The notes under the pieces are model-generated. The model was not told where the DNA came from, did no database searches, and saw nothing but the letters and a program-made list of their open reading frames with translations. This document shows, piece by piece, positions 36,792-47,480 of a stretch of DNA of 64,000 nt; position 1 is the stretch's first letter; the number at the start of each line of letters is the position of its first letter. Source of the stretch: JACVRN01 sp036389255. Lineage in GTDB: Bacteria > Acidobacteriota > Blastocatellia > Pyrinomonadales > Pyrinomonadaceae. Location of the stretch: assembly GCA_036389255.1 (NCBI GenBank), contig DASVQI010000041.1, positions 62,001 through 126,000 on the forward strand, read 5' to 3'. Position numbers and translations under genes: made by a program.

Positions 36792-38018
36792 GGAGCGGCG
36801 GGTCTTGCCTTCGGACGTGCCGTAGAGCGGCGAGTATTCTTCGTCATCTTCTGCCGCGCGCAGAGCTTGTTTGAGTTCCGCTATGTCGCGCGAGGCTATG
36901 TCGAACTCGTCTTGGTCGAAGGATTCGTAATCGCCCGCTATGGAAAGCACGTGGTCAATTCTCTGGCCTGCTCGCTCAAGCGCGCCCGACGGAAGCTTTC
37001 CTTTGATGGCCGCTTCTACAATCTTATCGCGCGCGGCCACGAAGTTCGCGGCCTGCTCGCATATAAGAATCATGTCCGAGCCCGCTTCCACGGCGCGCAG
37101 GGATGCTTCGGCAACCGACAAGGTCTTGACGACCGCTCCCATCTCCATGTCGTCCGTGATGACCAGCCCGTCGAACTTCAGCGTCAGGCGAAGCAGCCGC
37201 ATGACCACGTTGCTTGAAATCGTGGCCGGAAGCTGGTGAATGCTTTCAAGCGGCGGCAGCTCTCCCGTGCGACGAAACCATGCTTGGAGAAACTCCGAGA
37301 CATCCGGGAACGCCGCGTGGCTCACCATCACGCTGTGCAGCAGCTCTCCCGGACGATGGAACATCAAGTCCATGAAGGGCACCAAATCTTTTTCCAGAAT
37401 CTCTTCCCATGTGTGCTGGACTACCGGAAGCCGCCGGTGCGAGTCCACGGTCGAGCCGCCGAGGCCCGGAAAATGTTTGCCGCAGCCTATGATGCGCCCC
37501 TTCTGCAAGCCGTCCAGATACGCGCCGGAAAGTCGTGAAACCTCCTGCGGCGTACGCCCGAAGGTGCGCCCGCGCAGCCCGTTCTCCTGATTATCGCCCG
37601 ACAGGTCTAGGACGGGCGCGAAGTTTATGTTGAAGCCCAAGAGCCTCAGGATGCGCGCCGAAAGCTCTCCGAACTTTTTAGCCAGATGGGTCTGCCCGGC
37701 ATCGCGCACGGCCTTGGCCGAAGGCATAGGCTCGCAGATGGCGCGGAAGCGGTCAACGAGCCCGCCCTCTTGGTCTACGCCTACGAGCACGGGATGATCA
37801 ACCGCGTCACGTATCTGCGCGTTCAGGAGCGCCACCTGCTCCGGCGATTCGACGTTGCGACCGAAGAGGACTACGCCGCCCGGCTGCACTTCGTTGAGCA
37901 GCTTTCGCACACGCCGGTCTATCTCGGTTCCCGGAATGCCTATGAAAAGCATTCGCCCGGCCTTGTGCTCGACCGGCAGCTCCTTTTTGCTCTCGACCTG
38001 TTTTCCGCCCTTAGGCAT
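36780..38018 (-). CDS. nagZ: Beta-N-acetylhexosaminidase, GH3 (NagZ-like)
   Basis: GH3 enzyme that removes N-acetylglucosamine from muropeptides during cell-wall recycling. VDQEGGLVDRF, the His/Asp segment KHFPGLGGSTVDSHR and the nucleophile region LVITDDMEMGAV are conserved NagZ motifs. No signal peptide, so cytoplasmic. A C-terminal tail of about 60 charged residues (SFDQDEFDIASRD, AAEDDEEYSPLYG) extends beyond the catalytic barrel. Confidence 0.92.
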   Translation of the reverse strand: MPKGGKQVESKKELPVEHKAGRMLFIGIPGTEIDRRVRKLLNEVQPGGVVLFGRNVESPEQVALLNAQIRDAVDHPVLVGVDQEGGLVDRFRAICEPMPSAKAVRDAGQTHLAKKFGELSARILRLLGFNINFAPVLDLSGDNQENGLRGRTFGRTPQEVSRLSGAYLDGLQKGRIIGCGKHFPGLGGSTVDSHRRLPVVQHTWEEILEKDLVPFMDLMFHRPGELLHSVMVSHAAFPDVSEFLQAWFRRTGELPPLESIHQLPATISSNVVMRLLRLTLKFDGLVITDDMEMGAVVKTLSVAEASLRAVEAGSDMILICEQAANFVAARDKIVEAAIKGKLPSGALERAGQRIDHVLSIAGDYESFDQDEFDIASRDIAELKQALRAAEDDEEYSPLYGTSEGKTRRSSNF

Positions 38019-38219
38019 AAGCCCCAGATTTCCCTTTTCATCAAAAAAAGCACAGTCGAATTTCTGTGCCGTTCATCATTATGAGCTTACGGCTTTGAAA
38101 TACGGTTTGGCAAGAAGAGGAGAAACAAAAAGGCAAGCCGGAGCGCCCGCTTGATAATCGAGCGCGGGCGACTTACCATCTCTGTCTGTGCCATTTTCTC
38201 TCCCGACTGGATTTCAAGT

Positions 38220-39197
38220 ATGAGCGCGCTCTTGTATGAAAAGAAGGAAAACCCCTCGCTTCAGTCAACGAGGATAAAGGAGCGGGCGCGTGAGCTTGGC
38301 TTTCATAAAGTCGGGATTGTGCCAGCCTCTGCGCTAACGGAAGAACGTGCGCGTTTAACCGAATGGCTTGAGCAGGGGCTTCACGGCGAGATGCGATGGA
38401 TGGAGCGAGACCCCGCTCAGCGCACAGACCCGCGTCTTCTCTTCCCGCAGGCTCGCTCCGTCATAGTCGTTGCGCTCAACTACTTCACGCCTCATCACCA
38501 CGAGGGCGACAGAGCGACGGGCAAGATTTCGCGTTACGCATGGGGCGATGATTATCACGATGTTCTGGGAGAGAAGTTAAAGACGCTGCTCGCTTGGATT
38601 AAAGAGGAGTGGCCGGAAGCGGATGGCAAGAGTTGCGTAGATATTCAGCCTGTGATGGACAAGGCTTGGGCCGTGCGCGCTGGTTTCGGCTGGATAGGCA
38701 AGCACTCGAACCTCATCACGAAAGAATACGGCTCTTGGGTCTTTCTGGGCGAGCTGCTCCTTAACCTTGAGCTGGAATATGACTACGCGGGCGTAGAGGA
38801 TCATTGCGGAAGCTGCACGCTCTGCATAGAAGCTTGCCCGACAGACGCCATCAGAGAGCCTTACGTTGTTGACTCCAACAGGTGCATCTCTTACGCGACG
38901 ATTGAGCTTCGCCAGCCTGAGCTGCCGTCAGAGGTTTCGGCAAACATGCAGGGCTGGCTTTACGGCTGCGACATCTGTCAGGACGTTTGTCCGTGGAACC
39001 GCTTCGAGCAGCCTACGGACGAAGAGAGATTCGAGCCGCGTGAGGGGAGCGTCAATGCTAATCTGTCGGAGATACTTTCGATGACTCAGGAAGCCTACAG
39101 CACGCGCTTTCGCAAGAGCGCCGTCAAGCGAGCCAAGCTCACAGGTCTGAAGCGCAACGCGCACGCGCTCATAAAATCCTGCGGCGAAGAAGAATAA
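38220..39197 (+). CDS. queG: Epoxyqueuosine reductase
   Basis: Last step of queuosine synthesis in tRNA, reducing epoxyqueuosine with a cobalamin cofactor and two [4Fe-4S] clusters. KISRYAWGDDYHDVL, AWAVRAGFGWIGKHSNLI, the ferredoxin motif CGSCTLCIEACPTDAI and the second cysteine group CDICQDVCPWN are all present. ATG 38220 is preferred over the longer frame opening at 38151, whose first 23 residues do not fit the family. 325 residues is usual. Confidence 0.95.
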   Translation: MSALLYEKKENPSLQSTRIKERARELGFHKVGIVPASALTEERARLTEWLEQGLHGEMRWMERDPAQRTDPRLLFPQARSVIVVALNYFTPHHHEGDRATGKISRYAWGDDYHDVLGEKLKTLLAWIKEEWPEADGKSCVDIQPVMDKAWAVRAGFGWIGKHSNLITKEYGSWVFLGELLLNLELEYDYAGVEDHCGSCTLCIEACPTDAIREPYVVDSNRCISYATIELRQPELPSEVSANMQGWLYGCDICQDVCPWNRFEQPTDEERFEPREGSVNANLSEILSMTQEAYSTRFRKSAVKRAKLTGLKRNAHALIKSCGEEE

Positions 39198-39559
39198 GCT
39201 CACGTCGAACTCAAAAATTTCTCTCGCCGTAATATTCCGGAATGTTCGGTACCGCACCTAGCATCTCACTTCACCGACGCTTCTTATACGAGCTAGCAAA
39301 ATTTTTGCTAAAAGCGGGAGCGTGTTATGACGCAGTAACTTACACAAGATTGTTTCTCCTCTATGCTTTCAAGCGTACAGAGCGTGCGGCTCGATTCATT
39401 CTAAGATGCAATGATTTTTGCTAGATTTTTTGAGGTATTTCGAAAAATAGGCTTTGACATCTCTTGCAAAGAGAGGTAATTTCCCATAGCCTCATCTGTA
39501 TACTCCCATATTTTCAGCTATAGAAATGTTTGGAGATACATCTTTCTCCTAGGAGATTA
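39198..39559. other. A/T-rich intergenic region
   Basis: No credible gene; the 60-codon frame at 39242 lacks a ribosome binding site and family-like sequence. Base composition is clearly lower in GC than the flanks. The AGCAAAATTTTTGCT palindrome (39295-39309) is a possible binding site or weak terminator after queG. Confidence 0.45.
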
Positions 39560-40084
39560 ATGTTGGAAATGGTTAGAGCCCAGAGTGGACACAAGGGAAT
39601 AAGTAGAATCGAACAAGAAGCTCGAAACACCTACGGCTGGTACGTGCGTGTCAGCTTTAATAATCAGAAGCGCGTCAAGTTCTTCTCCGATGCCGCGTTC
39701 GGCGGAAAAGAGAAGGCGCTCGAACATGCCGTGGAATATCGCAACAAGGCCGAGAAAGAGCTTGGCAAGCCGCGCACGGATCGTCTTGTGATTGCGCGCA
39801 ACCCGCGCAACACTTCCGGCGTCATGGGCGTTCAGCGAAAGACAAAAGTAGTCGTCACGGAAGACGGCGAAAAGCGTGTCGTCAAGAACGTCTACGAAGT
39901 GACGTGGAATCCGGAGCCGGGCCGTCTCTGCCGAACTTGGGTCTCTATTGACGAGTACGGCGAAGAGGCTGCGTTTCGCAAAGCCTGCGCCATACGACGC
40001 GAGAAAGAGCGCGAGATGTTCGGCTCAGTCGTCAAGACGAACTGGGAAGATGGCCTGAAAAAGCTTTTCGCCAACCACCGATAA
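39560..40084 (+). CDS. AP2-fold DNA-binding protein (two repeats)
   Basis: 174 residues without signal or catalytic motifs. Two segments fit the AP2/ERF pattern of a three-stranded sheet and a helix: about 8-65 (GISRIEQEARNTYGWYVRVSF ... GKEKALEHAVEYRNKAEKELG) and about 85-155 (SGVMGVQRKTKV ... EVTWNPEPGRL, then EEAAFRKACAIRREKEREMFG). AP2 domains in bacteria mostly sit in homing endonucleases; here no nuclease is fused, so a transcription factor is likelier. AGGAGA before ATG 39560 fixes the start. Confidence 0.65.
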   Translation: MLEMVRAQSGHKGISRIEQEARNTYGWYVRVSFNNQKRVKFFSDAAFGGKEKALEHAVEYRNKAEKELGKPRTDRLVIARNPRNTSGVMGVQRKTKVVVTEDGEKRVVKNVYEVTWNPEPGRLCRTWVSIDEYGEEAAFRKACAIRREKEREMFGSVVKTNWEDGLKKLFANHR

Positions 40085-40237
40085 GGGTCATTGCCAGACC
40101 CGTGCAGACCTGAGCAACGCCGCACTCGGGTCATGGCCGGTTATCACTATTCTTTAAGAAGGTGTATCATTTGTGGGAGGCGTTTGATTGCCACCTGATT
40201 TTCAATCAAGCGCTACTAACCTTCTGTTTTATGGAGA

Positions 40238-41251
40238 GTGAAAAGACCGGCGGTGACAGCTTCCCTGAAAGATTCCTTTGGCCGAGAGATACGCGACCTG
40301 CGCGTGTCTCTGACGGATAGGTGTAATTTTCGCTGCTTCTACTGCCTGCCGCACGGCGAGCCGCCTGCCGCGCCCAAATCCTCCATGCTCTCTTTTGAAG
40401 AAATTGAGTATGCGGCGGAAATCTTCGTCTCTCTGGGCATAGAAAAGCTTCGGCTCACGGGCGGCGAGCCCATGCTCCGCCGGGACATAGAAACCATTAC
40501 GCGCAAGCTTTCCGCGCTCAAGCCCCGTCTAAAAGATTTGGCGATAACCACGAACGGCTACTTCCTGCCGGGACGTGCGGAGAGTTTGAAAGCGGCGGGC
40601 CTCGATAGAGTAACAATCAGTCTGGACAGCCTCAAGCCGGATGTCTTCAAGCGCATGACGGGCGTGGATGTCCTCGGGCGCGTGATGGAAGGCATACGTG
40701 CCGCCGAGAGCGCGGGGCTGACTCCGATTAAAATCAACGCGGTCGTCGTTCGTGACCATAACGAAGATGAAGTGGCGGACTTCGCGGCCTTTGCGCGCGA
40801 GACAGGGATTCGCATGCGCTTCATAGAGTTCATGCCTCTGGATTCCGGCCACGACTGGTCGCGTGAAATGGTGGTGCCGGGCCGCGAGATTTTCCGGCGC
40901 GTCAACGAGCGCTTTCCGCTTGTCCCCGTAAACACGGAGCGCGGCTCCGACACTTCAACTCGCTATCTGTTTGCCGACGGAGCGCCCGGTGAGATAGGCA
41001 TCATTGCGCCCGTCACAGAGCCCTTCTGCGGCGCTTGCTCGCGCATACGCCTCACGGCGGACGGCCAGATTAGAACCTGCCTCTTCTCCACGGTCGAGCA
41101 TTCCCTGCGCGACGTAATGAGAAGCGGTGCCACTCGCGCCGAAATCATAGAGTTTATAGAATCGGTCGTCATGAAGAAGGAGCCGCGCCACTACATCAAC
41201 GACCGCAACTTCACGCAGCCCTCCCGCACCATGAGCCTGATAGGCGGGTAG
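40238..41251 (+). CDS. moaA: GTP 3',8-cyclase (molybdenum cofactor)
   Basis: First step of molybdopterin synthesis. Radical SAM motif CNFRCFYC (Cys29, 33, 36) and the C-terminal second-cluster cysteines in EPFCGACSRIRLTADGQIRTC. LTGGEPMLRRDI and TISLDSLKPDVFKRMTG are strongly conserved. 337 residues is standard. GTG 40238 follows GGAGAG; an ATG at 40231 is out of frame. No other moa gene is nearby. Confidence 0.96.
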   Translation: MKRPAVTASLKDSFGREIRDLRVSLTDRCNFRCFYCLPHGEPPAAPKSSMLSFEEIEYAAEIFVSLGIEKLRLTGGEPMLRRDIETITRKLSALKPRLKDLAITTNGYFLPGRAESLKAAGLDRVTISLDSLKPDVFKRMTGVDVLGRVMEGIRAAESAGLTPIKINAVVVRDHNEDEVADFAAFARETGIRMRFIEFMPLDSGHDWSREMVVPGREIFRRVNERFPLVPVNTERGSDTSTRYLFADGAPGEIGIIAPVTEPFCGACSRIRLTADGQIRTCLFSTVEHSLRDVMRSGATRAEIIEFIESVVMKKEPRHYINDRNFTQPSRTMSLIGG

Positions 41252-41303
41252 ATTCGGTTTGCCGGTTGATGATTTATTTCCTCAAAAGGATTAGAATCCG
41301 GAG

Positions 41304-41334
41304 TTGAAAATAGAGCTATTCATCTTTTGATAAT
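41304..41334 (+). promoter_or_regulatory. Promoter of the thiC transcript
   Basis: TTGAAA (41304-41309) and GATAAT (41329-41334), spacer 19 bases. The transcript would start just upstream of the riboswitch at 41347. Confidence 0.45.
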
Positions 41335-41346
41335 TCCAGAAGTTTT

Positions 41347-41432
41347 CGGGGGAGCCTCAAGCGAGGCTGAGAGTCACCATTGCGTAGGTGAGACCCCTTG
41401 AACCTGATGCGGTTAGTACCGCCGAAGGGAGA
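41347..41432 (+). ncRNA. TPP riboswitch (THI element)
   Basis: Conserved aptamer pieces in the correct order: GGGGGAGC, GAGGCTGAGAG, the CCCTTGAACCTGAT core, GGTTAGTACC and GCCGAAGGGAG. Binding of thiamine pyrophosphate should switch off thiC through the terminator hairpin directly behind. Confidence 0.95.
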
Positions 41433-41443
41433 AACCACGGAGT

Positions 41444-41489
41444 AAGACCGTTTCATCTCTCAAATAAGGTGGAACGGTCTTCTCTTTTT
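41444..41489 (+). terminator. Riboswitch-controlled terminator
   Basis: AAGACCGTTTC pairs with GGAACGGTCTT (one G-U), followed by CTCTTTTT. It sits 12 bases after the aptamer, ahead of thiC, and fits transcription attenuation. Confidence 0.85.
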
Positions 41490-41529
41490 CAGGCCGAGAG
41501 AATTTGCAGGCCGGAAAGTTCTGAATCTT

Positions 41530-43473
<1,944 letters not shown>

Positions 43474-43531
43474 CAAAGCGCGGGTGTTGTGGCGCAAAGA
43501 GCCTGTGCGCCCGTGTAAATAACTTAAACGA

Positions 43532-43572
43532 AAGAGGCGCGACCGGGGAGAAAATTGGTCGCGCCTCTCTTA
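43532..43572 (+). terminator. Terminator after thiC
   Basis: AAGAGGCGCGACC pairs with GGTCGCGCCTCTCTT around an AAAATT loop. Confidence 0.75.
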
Positions 43573-43605
43573 TTGTGGAAGGGCTTTGCAGTCGGCTCTC
43601 TCCGG

Positions 43606-44202
43606 TTAAGGTTTATCGCCTGTGGTCGTAGTCGCGTTGGTGTCTTTGCGCTGCCTCACGTAAACGTTGCCGCGCTGCTTGAGGCTGGCCTTCTGCGCCA
43701 GCGTGTAGAGCGCGGAGGCCAGTATATCCTCGTTCTCCATCTTAAAGCTGGTGATGCCGTTCATCTGCGTGTCCGGGTCGTTGTACTGTAGAGTTAAATA
43801 ACGGAACTTCTTCTTTATCAGGAGCGCCGGGAGGGCATAGATACTTGCGCGTGCGGCTATGTCTGCGGCGATTGGCCTCTTGGACTTGACGTCTGCGAAG
43901 GCCGAAGCAACCGAGCTGTATGGAATAGAGAATATCTCCTGCTGGTACTTGTTGCGGAAGAGCAGGCGGCTGTTGGCGTCGTCGAAGTTAATCGTGCCGT
44001 CCATCTTCTTGTCGTAGCCGAAGAGACCGCCCTCGTATTTCACCTTGATGCTTTGCGGTGCAAGGGGCGGCGTGGTCGGGTTCGCGGCCGGTGCCCCTGA
44101 ATCGTCCGTCTGAACCGAGCGCGGTCGTTGCGCGTGTGCGGTTGCGCTCGCAATCAATAGGACGAGCATACCCATCCAGACTAATCTGATGGCTTTAATC
44201 AT
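43606..44202 (-). CDS. Exported protein of unknown function
   Basis: 198 residues. Signal peptide (LVWMGMLVLLIASATAHAQ). The mature part has a PH-like alternation of strands (KMDGTINFDDANSRLLFRN, EIFSIPYSSVASAF, KFRYLTLQYND) and a C-terminal helix. Such proteins are common as uncharacterised lipid- or surface-associated factors. Last of a run of minus-strand genes from nurA. Confidence 0.75.
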   Translation of the reverse strand: MIKAIRLVWMGMLVLLIASATAHAQRPRSVQTDDSGAPAANPTTPPLAPQSIKVKYEGGLFGYDKKMDGTINFDDANSRLLFRNKYQQEIFSIPYSSVASAFADVKSKRPIAADIAARASIYALPALLIKKKFRYLTLQYNDPDTQMNGITSFKMENEDILASALYTLAQKASLKQRGNVYVRQRKDTNATTTTGDKP

Positions 44203-44254
44203 TTTGTTTCTCCCCTCAAATAGCAGAACTGAAATTAGCGCGGGAATCTTAGAA

Positions 44255-44854
44255 CTAGAGACGCATTTGCCCGACCGTTCGTTGCCAAACTAATGTTTGT
44301 TTCAGGACGCAGAGGCGCTGGCGCTCTTCCGGCGCGCAGGCGGGCTCAAGTTGCTCAATGATTGCCTCTATGAGCGGCACGCTGAAGGGGCCCGCGTGCG
44401 CCACCACCTGCGAGTAGTAATGTAGCTGTATGCGCCCGTCCTCATCCTTGTGAAAACTCTGAATGTCTTCGTCCGGCAGCCTGTAGACCTCCTGATTGAC
44501 GGGAATCACGCGGCGCGGGACTGCGTGATGAAACCTGTGCTTTGCGGGGTCGCGCCAACCCAGCAGAAGTATTCCTATCAACAGCCCCTGCTCGTTCAGG
44601 TAATCCGGGCTCAGGACGGAGAGGTCGGACGGGGGCGAAAGCCTTGGCCCGTAATTTCCGTATTCGGGATTGGCCAGAAGCGAATTGTAAATCACGCCTA
44701 TCACGTCCAGCTCTTCGTCCAGAGGAAGCGAGACGAACTGCGCGAAGCCGTAATCATCCGGCCCCGGCGGCTCTCCCGCATCAAGCCTGTCAATCACACG
44801 CCCTATGTAATCTACGTGCGAATTAGATTTGACTATCTTGGCAACCTTAACCAT
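44255..44854 (-). CDS. HAS-barrel-like protein
   Basis: 199 residues without membrane spans. N-terminus NSHVDYIGRVIDR, then FAQFVSLPLDEELDVIGVIYNSLLANPEY and a C-terminal helical pair. DYIGRV and VIGVIYNS resemble the HAS barrel that begins HerA-type ATPases; stand-alone HAS-barrel proteins occur beside nurA in some bacteria. Here nurA is two genes upstream. The call is a weak family match supported by context; I cannot exclude an unrelated family. Confidence 0.4.
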   Translation of the reverse strand: MVKVAKIVKSNSHVDYIGRVIDRLDAGEPPGPDDYGFAQFVSLPLDEELDVIGVIYNSLLANPEYGNYGPRLSPPSDLSVLSPDYLNEQGLLIGILLLGWRDPAKHRFHHAVPRRVIPVNQEVYRLPDEDIQSFHKDEDGRIQLHYYSQVVAHAGPFSVPLIEAIIEQLEPACAPEERQRLCVLKQTLVWQRTVGQMRL

Positions 44855-44866
44855 CTCGGATTATCG

Positions 44867-45421
44867 CTAGAATCCTCCCGTTCCGGGGTTAGACCACTCC
44901 GGCACGTTGATGATAATCCACCAGAGCAGTAGCTGCACGCCGAGTATCACGAAACCGAAGAAGACGGATGCAAGGGATGCGCGGCGGCCTCCTTTGTGCG
45001 GCGCTCTATATGAATAGAAGAGGCCAGCGACCCCTATAAACACGGCCCCCGGCACGAAAAGTATCCCGAGGAAAGGAACCAGCGCGTAGGTCGTAAAGGC
45101 CAGCGCAGTAGTGGAAGCGCCGTTGCGATTGACATCTGGAAGCATCGTTGACATGGGACGTTTCTTTGAGCCGGGCGTATCCGGTCTGGTAGTTCTGTTG
45201 TCACTGCCGCTCCCTGTGCGGCCGCTACCGGGACGGTGCAGGTGATAGGAGGCGCGCAGCGCGTCAGCCGGGCGATAATGTTCTTCAAGAGAGCGCCCGC
45301 AGGTAGAGCAGAAATGTGCGTCCGGCCGTCTGGCCTCTGCGCCGCACGCGGGACAGACAGGCGCGACATCCTTCTGTTGCTCCTGCTGCGCTTCCGGCGT
45401 CTTGCCTGTTTCGCTACTCAT
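44867..45421 (-). CDS. Zinc-ribbon membrane protein (DUF4190-like)
   Basis: 184 residues. Zinc ribbon CPACGAEARRPDAHFCSTCG near the N-terminus, a long disordered Ser/Gly/Arg linker, then two membrane helices (TTYALVPFLGILFVPGAVFIGVAGL and FFGFVILGVQLLLWWIIIN), the second-helix arrangement of DUF4190. No function known. It starts 12 bases before the HAS-barrel-like gene and is probably co-transcribed with it. Confidence 0.8.
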   Translation of the reverse strand: MSSETGKTPEAQQEQQKDVAPVCPACGAEARRPDAHFCSTCGRSLEEHYRPADALRASYHLHRPGSGRTGSGSDNRTTRPDTPGSKKRPMSTMLPDVNRNGASTTALAFTTYALVPFLGILFVPGAVFIGVAGLFYSYRAPHKGGRRASLASVFFGFVILGVQLLLWWIIINVPEWSNPGTGGF

Positions 45422-45521
45422 CTGAAATCTGAAAGCGGGCCTTTCATGCCCTGTTTAGAGGTGCGGCGCTCTGAAGGGAGACAACCCTTATCATAAAGGC
45501 AAAAGGCAAAAGGGGAAAGGC

Positions 45522-45620
45522 TGGATGGGGGATGGGGGTTAGGAGTCAGGGGATAGAGAAAAGAAAATCCAGTTCTCTTTCTTTTTCCAACCCCTGACCC
45601 CTAACCCCCATCCCCCATCT
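45522..45620 (-). repeat. Hairpin after nurA
   Basis: GGATGGGGGATGGGGGTTAG on the left pairs with CTAACCCCCATCCCCCATC on the right, enclosing GGAGTCAGGGG/CCCCTGACCCC. It lies just after the nurA stop and may act as terminator on the minus strand. Confidence 0.75.
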
Positions 45621-45621
45621 T

Positions 45622-46830
45622 CTATCGTCTTCGCACCTTGCTGGTGCTCTTGCGAGAGAGGCCGAAGTTTAGATGCTCTCGCTCTGCGAACTCCTGAACG
45701 ACGCGCAGGAACTCCGCGCGCTCGCGTTGTGAGATGACAGCCGCAGCGTCCGCAGTCTCTATGGCATAAGGATAGCCTAAGCCGACTACGCACTCTGCGC
45801 GAACGGTGTCCAGCACGTCTTCCAGCAGTCCGGCCTCGTAAACCCACGCGGGCACGTCGAGTCTCGCGGGCAGCCCCTCGCCGGTAGTCTGCAAGTAGGT
45901 GAAGCCTATGAGCGGCTCGCCCTTTTCGTCTTCAAATCCTTCTCGCAGAGAGTAGCAGAAGCTCGTGCGCGAGCCCCAGTGCTCAAGTAGTGATGGCTCG
46001 CCCGCTATCCCGGCATGAAGAAACTGCGCGTCGTAGATGTAGAGGTCGCTGGCGGGGCGCGTGCGGCCCCTTAGCACGTCCAGCAGCCGCACAAGGTCGC
46101 GCGCATAAGATTGGTCTATGAAGCCCACGAGCGGGACGCGCGTCTCGCGCGAGAGATTCACCAGACGAACAAGCGAGTCTACGTAAGCATCCTGAATCTT
46201 CGTCTTCGGGAGCGCAATCGAGATTAGAAGTGTGCCGTCTAGAAGCGCTACGGGAGTCCTCTCTTTTCGCTCCTGCCAGCCGCGCTTCTTCTCAAGAAAT
46301 CTAGCTGTCTCTTCAATCTCAAGCCGGAAGCGGTGAAGGTCTACAACCGTGTCGGCTTTAATGCGCTCGTCCGCGCCGGAAAGAAGCTCTTCCGGCGAGA
46401 CTATCTCCGAGCGCGCCTGCTTCTCATAGGGGAGCTCGCGCGAGTGAGGGTTCTCGAACCACGCAACCTGCACGACGGCCACGGGCAGGGAAATCTCTTT
46501 ACCCGGAGTTAGCTGGCTGCCGTCGGCGGCGAAAGTCACACGCTCCGAGAGCACATCCACGGCCCACGCACGCGCCTCTTCATGCGTCGCCCACCGCTTG
46601 CCGAATGGCACTATCATGGAGCCCGCGTTATCAAGCTCCGTAGAAGGAAGCGCGCCCGGTGAGATGCTCGCGCGGCCGGCCGAGGCTCGCACCTCTTCAG
46701 CCGAAAGCGAGCCGAGCATTCTCAGCCGCTCAACGTACTCCGCCACGCTCTCGCGCCAGCTTTTATCAAAGCGCAAGAACTCCTCGCGCCGCTTCCCCAG
46801 CGCCTCTGCCAGAAGATTACGGTACAACAT
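45622..46830 (-). CDS. nurA: NurA-domain nuclease
   Basis: 402 residues. FAADGSQLTP carries the first catalytic Asp, VALLDGTLLI the second, and VGFIDQSYARDLVRLL the third acidic region; together they define the NurA fold, a 5'-to-3' nuclease that resects DNA ends with the HerA translocase. HerA is not in the window. The C-terminal part ends in a basic tail. ATG 46830 lies immediately behind a GTGACGAG-type hairpin. Confidence 0.85.
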   Translation of the reverse strand: MLYRNLLAEALGKRREEFLRFDKSWRESVAEYVERLRMLGSLSAEEVRASAGRASISPGALPSTELDNAGSMIVPFGKRWATHEEARAWAVDVLSERVTFAADGSQLTPGKEISLPVAVVQVAWFENPHSRELPYEKQARSEIVSPEELLSGADERIKADTVVDLHRFRLEIEETARFLEKKRGWQERKERTPVALLDGTLLISIALPKTKIQDAYVDSLVRLVNLSRETRVPLVGFIDQSYARDLVRLLDVLRGRTRPASDLYIYDAQFLHAGIAGEPSLLEHWGSRTSFCYSLREGFEDEKGEPLIGFTYLQTTGEGLPARLDVPAWVYEAGLLEDVLDTVRAECVVGLGYPYAIETADAAAVISQRERAEFLRVVQEFAEREHLNFGLSRKSTSKVRRR

Positions 46831-46834
46831 AAGG

Positions 46835-46916
46835 ACAGTGACGTGTGACGTGTGACGTGTGACGAGTAGAAAGGAGAGCTTTTATCCTGCCACTCGTCAC
46901 TCATCACTTGTCACCG
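46835..46916 (-). repeat. GTGACGTG/GTGACGAG hairpin before nurA
   Basis: On the minus strand: GTGACAAGTGATGAGTGACG, loop, then CTCGTCACACGTCACACGTC and CTGTCCTT directly before the ATG. Same design as the purB and purL leaders but with different unit spelling. It fills the gap behind the upstream gene. Confidence 0.75.
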
Positions 46917-47429
46917 CTATTTCTGCGCTCTGGCCCACTCTTCCTGCGAAGGTGTGAAGTAGGTGTGTTTCAGCTTGCCGCCCATGAAGGTGTAGGCGAT
47001 GCCGTCCTTCAGGTTGCGGAAGATGGTGACGCCGCCCGCTCCGTCCTGCCGCTCGAAACGGTCGTTGCTAGTGATGTTGAGCGATTCGGGCGTGTCGTTG
47101 GAGTTGGCGTGCTGCAACACGACCTGTCTTACTGTGCCTTCAAGCTCGGGCTGAAGCTTTTTGGCCGCGACAAAGCGAGCGTCTATGAAAGCTATGGTGA
47201 CGACTCCGCCCGCTACGTTGAATTGAAGAGTGCCGTTGCTGCCGGGTTTGTCCGTGATGGGCTTGCCGAGGACGCGCTCAACATCTGCGCGTCTGGACTT
47301 CAAAGGCTCAATGCCGTTCCAGGCAGTAGCCGTCACGAGTTGTGAAAAGATGGAGGTGGCGGCGATGGCTATGACAATGGCTGCTATCACGCGCCGCGCG
47401 CGAAGGCTAAAGAGAATCGCGTTCTTCAT
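46917..47429 (-). CDS. Exported protein of unknown function
   Basis: 170 residues from ATG 47429; the frame is open to TTG 47465, which adds an unlikely extension. Signal anchor or peptide (ARRVIAAIVIAIAATSIFS), then IEPLKSRRADVERVLGKP, a short pattern seen in exported acidobacterial proteins that remind of SmpA/OmlA-type small modules, and a beta-rich C-terminus. No function known. Confidence 0.75.
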   Translation of the reverse strand: MKNAILFSLRARRVIAAIVIAIAATSIFSQLVTATAWNGIEPLKSRRADVERVLGKPITDKPGSNGTLQFNVAGGVVTIAFIDARFVAAKKLQPELEGTVRQVVLQHANSNDTPESLNITSNDRFERQDGAGGVTIFRNLKDGIAYTFMGGKLKHTYFTPSQEEWARAQK

Positions 47430-47480
47430 AGCACGGATGCTACAGCAGCTTAAAAGCAGTGACAAGCGATAAGTGACGAG

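Noticed and set aside
39242..39424. 60-codon frame in the A/T-rich gap
   Set aside because: No ribosome binding site, unusual composition for a protein and no recognisable motif.
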